This document shows positions 34,652 to 42,581 of a stretch of 52,288 nt of DNA, one piece after another. Source of the stretch: Fibrobacter sp. (lineage in GTDB: Bacteria > Fibrobacterota > Chitinivibrionia > Chitinivibrionales > Chitinispirillaceae); contig JAAYPC010000245.1 in NCBI GenBank assembly GCA_012519985.1, positions 1-52,288 on the forward strand, in the 5' to 3' direction. The position numbers and the translations under genes are program-made. Every line of letters starts with the position of its first letter. Within the stretch, counting starts at the first letter, position 1. A model generated the notes under the pieces. The model did no database searches. It was not told the origin of the DNA and saw only the letters and a program-made list of their open reading frames with translations.

Positions 34652-34745
34652 GCCCCAATCTCCCAATGACAGACTTTAAGATCCAATAATGTGTGAACTT
34701 GTTTCCAAGGGCATTATCGGTTCTTAAGTCCTTCTTTGGAAAGAG
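34652..34745. repeat. Palindromic-ended ~100-bp element, copy 3 (decayed)
   Basis: CCCCAATCTCCCAATGACAG, ACTTTAAGATCCAATAATGT, CCAAGGGCATTATCGGTTCT and TAAGTCCTTCTTTGGAAAG follow the same order as 31495-31606, with more substitutions in the end palindromes. It lies between the leu promoter and the end of the nitroreductase-like gene. Confidence 0.7.
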
Positions 34746-34762
34746 CAGAGATAGTAGTGAAT

Positions 34763-36271
34763 TCACTTTTTTTTATGCAGAAGTATCGATCGGATCGTGC
34801 TTCCGGCAGATACTCTGCATACAAATGTACCTGTTGCCACTGATCTGCCTTTGTGGTCTTTTCCATCCCAGGCAATTACTGATGTTTTAGATTGATTTGA
34901 CTGTACAAGCGTTCTGATATGTTTTCCTTTGAGATCAAAAATCGCAGCTTCGACTTTCTGATCCGGTGAAGAAATAATGCTTATCTCGGTTTTGTTAACA
35001 AAAGGGTTAGGGCTGACTGAGATCATCAGGGAACTTTTATGGATTGATGGTTTTATCGATGATATAATTGGCTTTCCGGCTGCAAATAACAGAAGAGGCT
35101 TGTCAGTATCATTGATTCCCAGAGCCTGCTGCATGGCAGTACGTTCAGTATCATTTAATCCACCGCAATAATGCCCCTGAATATTCATAGAAGTGGCCTG
35201 AAGGAGTGCACTTGATCCACAATAACCTGCTTCCAGAAGTCTTTCGCGTGAAGTCGAATCTGCACAGAAAACAAAGTAAACCGGTGCACTCTGTGAGATT
35301 CGGGGTACGGCACTTCTGAGCTGAGCCCTTCGATCTTCACTGATCAATTGTTCTATGCGATGATCCCGTGTGCTATCATCACCGGAAGACTGTCGCATGT
35401 GGTATCTGTCTACCGATCCTGATCTGACAATGTAAATACGGCCTGTAAGATAGTACTTCGCATTCCATGATGCTACAGTTAAACCTGCCTTGGAGCTTAT
35501 GCTGTGCGGTGTACATCCGTATGCGGCCCAGGCTAGCTGTGAGATCTCTTCCAGAGTCAGTTCTTCACTACTGAATTCATCTCCGAAAATCGGTTCCCGC
35601 ATGGCATTCTCAAGTATTGTAGTGCCATCAACCGATGGCGCGGGCAGGCTATTGTCGGATGAGGTTGCAACCAGATTGGTTTTAAAACCGCTGGCAGAGG
35701 ACATTTTTCCATAGCAGTTTACCAGATGTACATTTGCCGATAGATTCCAGGATTCATTAGCATTTTCGTATCCACTGTCTTTAGGGCAGCAGACCGGTTT
35801 CTCCGATGTGTTTTCTAAAAACGGTACTATTGCCAGATGAGCCCAGTGTAAAGCAGCACCTGCATCCTCGGCTAAACCTGCAGGATCGGTTGCAATGCCA
35901 ATTTCGAATGCCAACTTAGATTCTGAGAGTTTGTTACCGCTGGTATGAAGTGTCAGTTTATGTGAAACAGGATCGTAGTTATAGACTCCATCCGGAGTAG
36001 CTGCGTAGATAAAACGTGAAACACCCATCAGGGGCGGTCTCGATGCAGCCCAGAGGGCATTTGCCAGTATCTGCTGGTTCAGTGTACCACTATAACCGCC
36101 ATGAGTCGAAACCCTGGAGTTGAGACATTCTTCTACAGAATGAAGGCCAGTCGTTGGGGATGGAAGATCAATATCGGATGCTGCAGCTTTTAAAGGGCGG
36201 GACCAGCCATTTTTGGCTATCATGGATGTCGCGGCCATTATCATCATTTTGCCAAATGAGCGCCGTTTCAT
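34763..36271 (-). CDS. Exported tandem nitroreductase-like protein with Por-type tail
   Basis: 502 residues. The N-terminus MKRRSFGKMMIMAATSM resembles a twin-arginine signal. Residues ~40-200 (SLEECL-like opening, LANALWAASRPP, DGVYNYDPVSHKL, AGAALHWAHLAIVPFL) and ~225-405 (EISQLAWAAYGCTP, AGLTVASWNAKYYL, RIYIV, SAPVYFVF, YCGSSALLQATSMN) both look like SagB/nitroreductase-type FMN domains; in flavoenzymes of this fold two halves often form the active site. Residues ~420-502 are a FlgD-like sorting tail (SPNPFVNKTEISI, AWDGKDHKGRSVATGTFVCR). GGAGG precedes ATG 36271. Substrate unknown. Divergent from the GH16 gene. Confidence 0.75.
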   Translation of the reverse strand: MKRRSFGKMMIMAATSMIAKNGWSRPLKAAASDIDLPSPTTGLHSVEECLNSRVSTHGGYSGTLNQQILANALWAASRPPLMGVSRFIYAATPDGVYNYDPVSHKLTLHTSGNKLSESKLAFEIGIATDPAGLAEDAGAALHWAHLAIVPFLENTSEKPVCCPKDSGYENANESWNLSANVHLVNCYGKMSSASGFKTNLVATSSDNSLPAPSVDGTTILENAMREPIFGDEFSSEELTLEEISQLAWAAYGCTPHSISSKAGLTVASWNAKYYLTGRIYIVRSGSVDRYHMRQSSGDDSTRDHRIEQLISEDRRAQLRSAVPRISQSAPVYFVFCADSTSRERLLEAGYCGSSALLQATSMNIQGHYCGGLNDTERTAMQQALGINDTDKPLLLFAAGKPIISSIKPSIHKSSLMISVSPNPFVNKTEISIISSPDQKVEAAIFDLKGKHIRTLVQSNQSKTSVIAWDGKDHKGRSVATGTFVCRVSAGSTIRSILLHKKK

Positions 36272-36620
36272 GTTAACCTCCAGAGAGTTTCATTGTTTGC
36301 ACTGCTTCACACTTCTGTAAGGAGAGAACTTGCCTGTTGATTTTTATTCCTGAATAAAAACACGATAATTCTCAGTAAAAAAGTATTACTGCCCGGATAT
36401 CTCTAAAATATATAAGTTGATTTTGCAGCCATATAGTTTCAGAATCGGTTCTGACTTTAAATAGATATTCATACAAGGGACTAAATTCACCGGAAAATCC
36501 GCTCTTTGGGGCAACTTAACCCCGATTAGCTTTTTGCACTGCTCATTTAATAATTTACGCACATATTAAGTCATTTAAGAGTATTTTATTTTAAAATAAG
36601 TAATCGAAAGGATGACTCAA
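36272..36620. promoter_or_regulatory. Divergent regulatory region, nitroreductase-like gene / GH16
   Basis: Between two divergent start codons. Visible structures: a TTTTATTCctGAATAAAA inverted repeat near 36340-36358, a GGGG...CCCC hairpin near 36514-36529 followed by TAGCTTTTT, and a perfect 14-bp palindrome TTATTTTAAAATAA at 36586-36599, eight bases before the GH16 ribosome binding site. Which of these are operators cannot be decided from sequence alone. Confidence 0.4.
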
Positions 36621-38390
36621 ATGAAAGATAGTATAAGAGAACTGATTTTTCTTTCTGCAGTCTGCAGTTTCTTTATTACTCCTGCAGATGCACAGCCATC
36701 CTATGAGAATTACAAACTAGTGTGGTCAGATGAATTCGAGGGAAGCGGTCTGCCAGATCCCAATAACTGGGGTTATGAGAAAGGATATGTTCGAAATAAC
36801 GAGCTGCAATATTATACCGAAAAACGGTTGGAAAATGCCAGAATGGAGAATGGGAACCTTATAATCGAAGCCCGCCGAGACAATTGGAATGGAAACGAAT
36901 ATACATCAGCGAGTCTTTATACCCGGGGCAAGCGGGAATTTCAATACGGCATATTTGAGATCAGGGCGAAAATCGACATTCGTAAAGGTTCATGGCCGGC
37001 ATTCTGGACTCTGGGCGTTTCTGAGGAGTGGCCAAGCAATGGTGAAGTGGATATCATGGAGTACTATAATGGAAAACTTCATGCGAATGTGGCCTGGGGA
37101 ACCAACACCCGCTGGGAAGCGAAATGGGATTCCCAAACTAAAGCTGTTGATGATGAATTCGCCAAAGATTTTCACATCTGGAGAATGCACTGGACCGAAG
37201 AGAAAATTGATCTTTATGTAGATGACTTTTTGCAGAATACCACAGATCTTAGTACAACTATCAATGGCAATCTTGCAAAATTGCGCAACCCCTTCCATCA
37301 GAAAGCCTACATAATGATAAACCAGGCAATAGGCAGCAATGGGGGAGATCCATCAGGCACCACATTTCCGATTCAGTATATAATCGATTATGTGCGTGTA
37401 TATCAGGAAGTCGCCGATACCATAGCTCCTTCGATAGTGGATGCAGTTGCTTCGGTAAACGGAACGGTTTCTATCCTTTTTTCCGAAGGTCTGGACAGAA
37501 AAAGTGCTGAAACGGTTTCCAATTATACTGTTAATAATAGTAGTGCAACTGTAACTGCAGCAAAACTGCAAAATGATAACTGCACAGTCCAGCTAACGGT
37601 TTCGGGCATATCAAACAGTGAACAAATCAATCTGACAGTTAAAAATATCAAAGATGATGCAGATCCGGCCAACACTCTTTCTCATTCAACTAAAGCGGTT
37701 GATGTCGGCCCGGAAAGCAAGAAACTAACAGGGGAACTGATTGGCAGTGGTAAACCATACCAGGAAAACAGCAGTGTCCATTATAAAGCTGCTGTCGATG
37801 GAAAAACTTCCACCTATGCAGATTGTATGGGTGATATGGTATGGGTCGGTTATGATTTTGGAGAAGGCAAGGGGATGGTTATTACTGCTGTCCGGTATTA
37901 TCCCAGAGAAGGATATGAAGACCGGATGGGAGGACGCAGTTTCGAGGCCTCTTCTGATGGTGTCAACTGGAAGAAACTTTGCACAATTAGAGAAATTCCT
38001 GCAGGAAAAACCTTTACCAGTATGACAGTAGTGCATTCTGAGCCGGTGCGCTTTGTCAGATATAATGGAACAGGTGGTTATCTGAATGTGAGCGAAATCG
38101 AATTTTATGGTTACCCGGCTCAGATTACCTCAATCTGTCATGGAACAAGAGAACCCAAAAATGTGGATGGCAGGAATCTTTTATCTGAAGGACCTGTTCA
38201 GTATACTCTATATACAGCTTCTGGACGCATTGTGGAAAGAAAACTTGTCTCAGGCAGGAGTGCCGAAAGGCTGGTTCACAGTCTCAATGGTGGTTTTTTC
38301 AGAAACAGTGTGAATGGAGTTTACCTGGTTGAATTAAGAGCCGATAAGGGAAGGATAATACTATCTAAGAAGATAGTGGGGAGAGACTAA
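36621..38390 (+). CDS. Secreted GH16 beta-glucanase with Ig-like and F5/8C modules
   Basis: 589 residues; signal peptide to ~24 (FFITPADA). The GH16 domain covers ~30-265: LVWSDEFEG, ASLYTRGKREFQYGIFEIRA and the catalytic GEVDIMEY, with Glu142 as nucleophile, Asp144 and Glu147 as acid/base. Then an SbsA-like Ig module (~270-370, SILFSEGLDRKSAETVSNYT) and an F5/8-type C carbohydrate-binding module (~380-500, AVDGKTSTYAD...VRYYPREG...RFVRYNG). The final ~85 residues are a Por-type tail (YTLYTASGRIV, NGVYLVELRADKG). It should cleave beta-1,3(1,4)-glucans outside the cell. AAAGG lies nine bases before ATG 36621, so I prefer it over ATG 36612. Confidence 0.92.
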   Translation: MKDSIRELIFLSAVCSFFITPADAQPSYENYKLVWSDEFEGSGLPDPNNWGYEKGYVRNNELQYYTEKRLENARMENGNLIIEARRDNWNGNEYTSASLYTRGKREFQYGIFEIRAKIDIRKGSWPAFWTLGVSEEWPSNGEVDIMEYYNGKLHANVAWGTNTRWEAKWDSQTKAVDDEFAKDFHIWRMHWTEEKIDLYVDDFLQNTTDLSTTINGNLAKLRNPFHQKAYIMINQAIGSNGGDPSGTTFPIQYIIDYVRVYQEVADTIAPSIVDAVASVNGTVSILFSEGLDRKSAETVSNYTVNNSSATVTAAKLQNDNCTVQLTVSGISNSEQINLTVKNIKDDADPANTLSHSTKAVDVGPESKKLTGELIGSGKPYQENSSVHYKAAVDGKTSTYADCMGDMVWVGYDFGEGKGMVITAVRYYPREGYEDRMGGRSFEASSDGVNWKKLCTIREIPAGKTFTSMTVVHSEPVRFVRYNGTGGYLNVSEIEFYGYPAQITSICHGTREPKNVDGRNLLSEGPVQYTLYTASGRIVERKLVSGRSAERLVHSLNGGFFRNSVNGVYLVELRADKGRIILSKKIVGRD

Positions 38391-38672
38391 TTGTTAATGT
38401 TTTGATTGCACGTGTTTTCTGAAATGACAATGTAACTACAACTTCTTATTAACCAAACAAGAATAAGAAGAGAATGGTTAAAGGATTTCAGTTTTCAATC
38501 GTGCTATTCGTGTAACTCCTTCCCTTTTTTGTAGATAAAGGAAAGTATTCAGAATTTCGTTTCTATTTGTGTCTTCTGTGTCAATTGTTGACCGATAATG
38601 AGTGTATTTCGTGATGAATATCCTAAATTGTGCTACAACTGATTAATGCACATACAAACAGGAAGTAGAACT
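38391..38672. other. Spacer with no recognised feature
   Basis: AT-rich sequence between the GH16 and GxxExxY genes. I saw no hairpin with a T-run, no repeat family member and no ORF with a ribosome binding site. Confidence 0.5.
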
Positions 38673-39068
38673 ATGAATACGAAAAAACTCAATCACAGTA
38701 TTCTTTATAAAAAAGAATACTATTCAATTCAGGGTGCTATTTTTGATGTATACAATGAAATGGGTAATGGCTTTCTGGAATCAGTGTATCAAGAATGTTT
38801 GGAAGAGGAATTTAGACTGAGGGCAATACCTTTTTATACTCAGAAGAAACTCACTATCAGATATAAAAGTAAAATACTGAAGCAGAAATATAACCCTGAT
38901 TTTATCTGTAACGATAAAATTATCATTGAGATTAAAGTGGTAAAAGAAATTGCACCGGAGCATGAAGCACAGGTGCTGAATTATCTTAAAGCAACAGGGT
39001 TTCATCTGGGCTTACTCGTTAAATTTGGTAGTTACCCTAAAGTGACAATTAAGAGATACTTATTTTAA
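38673..39068 (+). CDS. GxxExxY family protein (PD-(D/E)XK fold)
   Basis: 131 residues. The defining motif is GNGFLESVYQECL, followed by QKKLTIRYKSKIL, then NPDFICNDKIIIEIKVVKEI, where PDF and EIK give the Asp and Glu-x-Lys of a nuclease-like core. HEAQVLNYLKATG and LLVKFGS are also conserved. The family is widespread in Bacteroidota and related phyla; its function is not established. Start ATG 38673 has AGGA upstream and matches the family N-terminus better than ATG 38646. Confidence 0.92.
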   Translation: MNTKKLNHSILYKKEYYSIQGAIFDVYNEMGNGFLESVYQECLEEEFRLRAIPFYTQKKLTIRYKSKILKQKYNPDFICNDKIIIEIKVVKEIAPEHEAQVLNYLKATGFHLGLLVKFGSYPKVTIKRYLF

Positions 39069-39165
39069 TGAAATTACTTGCACTTTTTGAACTATTATTT
39101 TGTTCAAGAGCAGACTGGGATAACACTAATAGCACGAATGGGGGAAAAGGATAGGAGGTACAAAT

Positions 39166-40164
39166 ATGAAGACAGCCCCGGTATTCCTTATCTTTACTGT
39201 TGTGTTCTGTATTTTTGCAGAAAATATTGAACTTACAGTTGATCAACTGATTGCTTCTCCGAATTACTATTTGAGTCAGATAAACTGGATTGGATACAAT
39301 GGAAGCAACAAATTGGTACTAAGAGGTACTATGATGAAGGAGAAAAATATAACAGGAAAAACAGTATATGAAATAATGCAGATGTGTCAATCAGAAGTGT
39401 ATCCTGAATGTATCATTGATTATACCCAGGATGAGACAGATGCTTATCTTACTTTCAATGATGAATTTGTAAGAAGACCACTTGGATCGGATGGAGCCAG
39501 GGCAGCGCATAACTGGATGACTGCAAAAACCTATCAAAATGTGACAACAAATGTTTCGGGAAATTCGATACTGGCCAACAATTTATTTGATGCAGATCTT
39601 AAATTAAAACAATTGATTTTGGGAAAGAAAAGAATACGTGTAAGAGGTTTGAGCTCATTTTTTGGTTATGTAGAATCGGCCTTATATGGTTCAATCAAGG
39701 TTGGTGCAGTGGGCACATTTTATATAACCAAATTTTATTTGGTACCAGATTCTCTGATTATGAAAAAAGGGGAAAACAGTATCGAAATTAAAAAGGCGAA
39801 ATTTAGACTCATTTCATCTGAAAAAGATGGAGATAAGAGGAATGTTGAGGAGCTTTGGGCAGAGGAATTCAGTAATAATATTGAAAAATTGATGTCAAAA
39901 CATAGCGAACTAATTAAAATCCAGGAAGTTTTCAAACTTTTCTGTTTGATGAAACAAATCGTTGACACATCTTATGAATTGGCAAAAGCTGATTTTGAAT
40001 ACTCGTGCCAAATACCCGAAAAAATCATGTCAAAAAAACATCTGGCCAAAATTTCACTTCCGGCTCCATTGATAAATGAACCTACCAGATATCGTTTCTG
40101 CTGGTTAATGATGTCAGGGGCAATTACTTTTGACTACAGGAATGCAGTCGTCATAATAGAATAG
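39166..40164 (+). CDS. Secreted hypothetical protein
   Basis: 332 residues with a signal peptide (residues 1-18, VFLIFTVVFCIFAEN), so exported to the periplasm or beyond. TAGGAGG precedes the ATG. The middle part (GLSSFFGYVESALYGSIKVG, then FYLVPDSLIMKKG) and the C-terminal PTRYRFCWLMMSGA read like a soluble globular domain. I do not recognise the family with confidence; there is a faint resemblance to DUF1598 proteins. It stands alone, upstream of a convergent gene. Confidence 0.75.
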   Translation: MKTAPVFLIFTVVFCIFAENIELTVDQLIASPNYYLSQINWIGYNGSNKLVLRGTMMKEKNITGKTVYEIMQMCQSEVYPECIIDYTQDETDAYLTFNDEFVRRPLGSDGARAAHNWMTAKTYQNVTTNVSGNSILANNLFDADLKLKQLILGKKRIRVRGLSSFFGYVESALYGSIKVGAVGTFYITKFYLVPDSLIMKKGENSIEIKKAKFRLISSEKDGDKRNVEELWAEEFSNNIEKLMSKHSELIKIQEVFKLFCLMKQIVDTSYELAKADFEYSCQIPEKIMSKKHLAKISLPAPLINEPTRYRFCWLMMSGAITFDYRNAVVIIE

Positions 40165-40184
40165 GAATGCTGCAGTTTATTGTC

Positions 40185-40781
40185 TTAGTAAACTGGTGGT
40201 CTCCAGGGCAAACCAGTTTCACAATCAACATGACTCAGCCGAAAGTTGCCAGCATTCAATTCAAGTATACCAAACACGATAGGCAGCCCATTTCTTCGTG
40301 GTCCCATGGAACCCGGATTAAACACGGTATATCCGTGTCCGCTCCCTATGAAAGGAACATGAGAGTGGCCACATATCACCAGTGAAGCATCTTCTGATTT
40401 TGCTTTGCGGATAACCTGCGATTGCAGTTTGGGCCCATAAAGACCTACGTGTAACATTAAAATCCGGAGGAGAAGCTTTTCTTTTGACATGATTTCCAGC
40501 ACCAGTACATCCGGTAAAGTCGGCAGCCTTTGGTCGATGTTTCCACGAACTGCATATACCGGACAGATCGCAGCAAACTGGTCCAGTATGTGCAAGTCAC
40601 CGATATCTCCTGCATGAAGGATTGCATTGGGGTGTAACCCGGCAATTAACTCCGTTGCACCAGCATAAGGAGCTGAATGGGTATCGGATACAATGGCAAG
40701 CTTAAGCGAACCGTCTTCGCTAACCTGTACCTGTTTTAGGTCCCGGATACCTGAACGGTGATTGGCTTTTGATAGATACAT
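40185..40781 (-). CDS. Calcineurin-like phosphoesterase, YfcE/MJ0936 family
   Basis: 198 residues. The two-metal site is complete: IVSDTHS, HAGDIGD, VRGNIDQ, the histidine in LMLHVG and VICGHSHVP, then VFNPGSMGPRR. Family members hydrolyse phosphodiesters such as bis-pNPP in vitro; the physiological substrate is usually unknown. AAGGA lies five bases before ATG 40781. It converges with the secreted hypothetical gene, with a 20-base gap. Confidence 0.92.
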   Translation of the reverse strand: MYLSKANHRSGIRDLKQVQVSEDGSLKLAIVSDTHSAPYAGATELIAGLHPNAILHAGDIGDLHILDQFAAICPVYAVRGNIDQRLPTLPDVLVLEIMSKEKLLLRILMLHVGLYGPKLQSQVIRKAKSEDASLVICGHSHVPFIGSGHGYTVFNPGSMGPRRNGLPIVFGILELNAGNFRLSHVDCETGLPWRPPVY

Positions 40782-40855
40782 TTTTCCTTGTGAGTAGTTC
40801 TATAAGGGATCACTATACAGAATGGTTTTAGTATTACGAGTACTTAAAAATGTTG

Positions 40856-40897
40856 TCCTTCTTGTTTTTACGGGATAACCCCAAAAAACAAGAAGGA
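40856..40897 (-). terminator. Terminator hairpin downstream of the outer-membrane protein gene
   Basis: TCCTTCTTGTTTTT (40856-40869) pairs perfectly with AAAAACAAGAAGGA (40884-40897), a 14-bp stem. On the minus strand it is followed by CAACA and five T, about 40 bases past the stop at 40934. It could also act on the other strand. Confidence 0.8.
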
Positions 40898-40933
40898 TAT
40901 TTTATGCAGTAAGCAGGTAGAAAACTTAAAAAC

Positions 40934-41503
40934 TTAAAGCTTAAAGCCTACTCCCAAATTGAGCCAGCTCAGACCACCACCTTCTTCCAAGGTCAGATAA
41001 AACTTATCTGTAAGATAAAATTTTACTCCTATAAACTCGCGGAATATAAAATGGCCAACCTTCGGTTTGCTGCGATCAATTATTCCACCTAACCCTAGAA
41101 GATCATTAAGCTCATCCATTTTCTCAAGCTCTGTAGCCCAGCCGATATGATATCCCATGGCGAGTCCTGCATATGGATCCAATTTATTGCGGATTTTTAT
41201 CTTATTACTGAGCACCTTAAGGTTGAAAGGGTGAAATGCTCCTCTGCCAACGATTGGTATATAGTTATATCTCCACCACTTGTCGAACCCATAGCCATTG
41301 TAACCGGTACCCACACTTACAGAAATAGCATCGTTTATAGCGTATTCTCCTGCTACAAAAAAGCCAAACCAGCCGATTCCTAACCCAGTACTCAAATTAA
41401 AATTGCCCTTCTGAAAACAACTTCCTTCTGATGATGCCCAGTTTTGTGCGCAGATTGATGTGGAAAAGATTAGAAAAAATGAAATAACAAGAAAACGTTT
41501 CAC
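40934..41503 (-). CDS. Small outer membrane beta-barrel protein
   Basis: 189 residues, signal peptide 1-19 (ending STSICAQ). The mature part alternates hydrophobic and glycine-rich strands (NLSTGLGIGWFGFFVAGEYA, ISVSVGTGYNGYGF, GAFHPFN, YAGLAMGYHIGWA) and ends in an aromatic/hydrophobic strand, LNLGVGFKL, as expected of an eight-stranded barrel. The start is GTG at 41503 with AGGAGG nine bases upstream. Function unknown. It is a single-gene unit with its own terminator. Confidence 0.85.
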   Translation of the reverse strand: MKRFLVISFFLIFSTSICAQNWASSEGSCFQKGNFNLSTGLGIGWFGFFVAGEYAINDAISVSVGTGYNGYGFDKWWRYNYIPIVGRGAFHPFNLKVLSNKIKIRNKLDPYAGLAMGYHIGWATELEKMDELNDLLGLGGIIDRSKPKVGHFIFREFIGVKFYLTDKFYLTLEEGGGLSWLNLGVGFKL

Positions 41504-41970
41504 AGCAAAATGCCTCCTGATAATATGTGATATTAAAAAAAGTCCAACAGATCAATTGTACATCAAATTTTTAAAAAAAAAAGTGAAATAATACACTTTT
41601 TATTTAAACAGGAATTTAATTAAGGAAAGAATATAATTCCTGAAATAATGAATTTTCATTTTCTTGATTTTAATTCGTTTACAATCATAAAGTTCTTCAA
41701 ACTTTCGACAACTCTTACGTTAATAATGCCAAGATCCAGTCAAATCTGCGCTACACTGCAACCAGGCTGGTTGCTCTGCCCTTTTTATCACCGAATAATC
41801 TTCCGATTCAGTTATAAAACTCTTTGTTCCACAATTTATCTGAAACTATATTATCAATGTTCACCAAAGTAGTAAACAATGGTGTAATAATGGAATGCTT
41901 TACCGTAATAAGCGATTCCTGATCAAATTCTCTTATATGCTGCAAGCAATCTCGGCGGTGGAGGTTACTG
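41504..41970. other. AT-rich divergent spacer
   Basis: Between the outer membrane protein gene (minus) and the HPr gene (plus). A 74-codon ORF at 41648-41872 has no ribosome binding site and no family features, so I reject it. Runs of A and T near 41560-41600 are the only distinctive sequence; promoters for both genes must lie here but none matches consensus well. Confidence 0.5.
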
Positions 41971-42234
41971 ATGATAACCAAAAAGTTTGTTGTTCAGGAA
42001 GAATATGGGATTCATGCAAGACCGGCGGCAAAAATAGTGGAGAAATGTCAGCAGTTTAACTCTAAGATAAAAATCTGCAATGGATGCAGTGAGGCTGATG
42101 GCTGCTCTATTCTTCAGCTACTTTTGCTGGCTGCCAACAAAGGAGAGCAGATCGAAGTAAGCGCAGATGGAAGCGATGAGGAAAAGGCAATCGCAGAGTT
42201 GTCTGAACTATTTGAAAACGGATCAGGCATATAA
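41971..42234 (+). CDS. HPr-family phosphocarrier protein
   Basis: 87 residues. GIHARPAA places the phospho-accepting His at residue 15, and the regulatory serine is Ser46 in GCSILQLLLLAA, which fits HPr although the usual SIM is replaced by SIL. TGGAGG lies upstream of the start. HPr carries phosphate from enzyme I to sugar-specific EII proteins; Ser46 is the target of HPr kinase in many phyla. No enzyme I or EII gene is in the window, so a purely regulatory (NPr-like) role is possible. Confidence 0.9.
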   Translation: MITKKFVVQEEYGIHARPAAKIVEKCQQFNSKIKICNGCSEADGCSILQLLLLAANKGEQIEVSADGSDEEKAIAELSELFENGSGI

Positions 42235-42581
42235 AGTTTCGCATATCAATGTCTGGGAACACTTGATGGCTCTGAGTGATTCTCTTTTTGAATCTTTTGA
42301 TACTGCCTGATTTCTGGGTTCTTTCAGTTGCCTGTATTTTCATGCAAATCAATCTGCAGATGCCAATGATTTCTGCCGCTCTTTGTACCTTCAATACGAT
42401 TCCTCTATCAACTTTATCTCTGTTAAAGCGGGACCAGGGCCTACCAGACTGTAGTAGTTGGCTGGAGTTCAAATTATATTATAAGGCAAAATATTACAGA
42501 TGAGCTGATTTTGGAGAAGTAATGGGAAAAAACCTGTTAACTCTGCTCTTTTTTTCGGTGATAATGGATCGGTAAAAGAGA
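42235..42581. other. Spacer with no recognised feature
   Basis: Between the HPr and GH5 genes, both on plus. ORFs on both strands here (42276-42503 plus, 42107-42472 minus) lack ribosome binding sites and family features. The TTATATTATAAGG stretch near 42476-42488 could be a -10 region for the GH5 gene. Confidence 0.45.

Noticed and set aside
41648-41872. 74-codon ORF between the outer membrane protein and HPr genes
   Set aside because: No ribosome binding site and no coherent protein features in an AT-rich spacer.
42107-42472. 121-codon minus-strand ORF
   Set aside because: It overlaps the secure HPr gene on the other strand and has no recognisable family or ribosome binding site.
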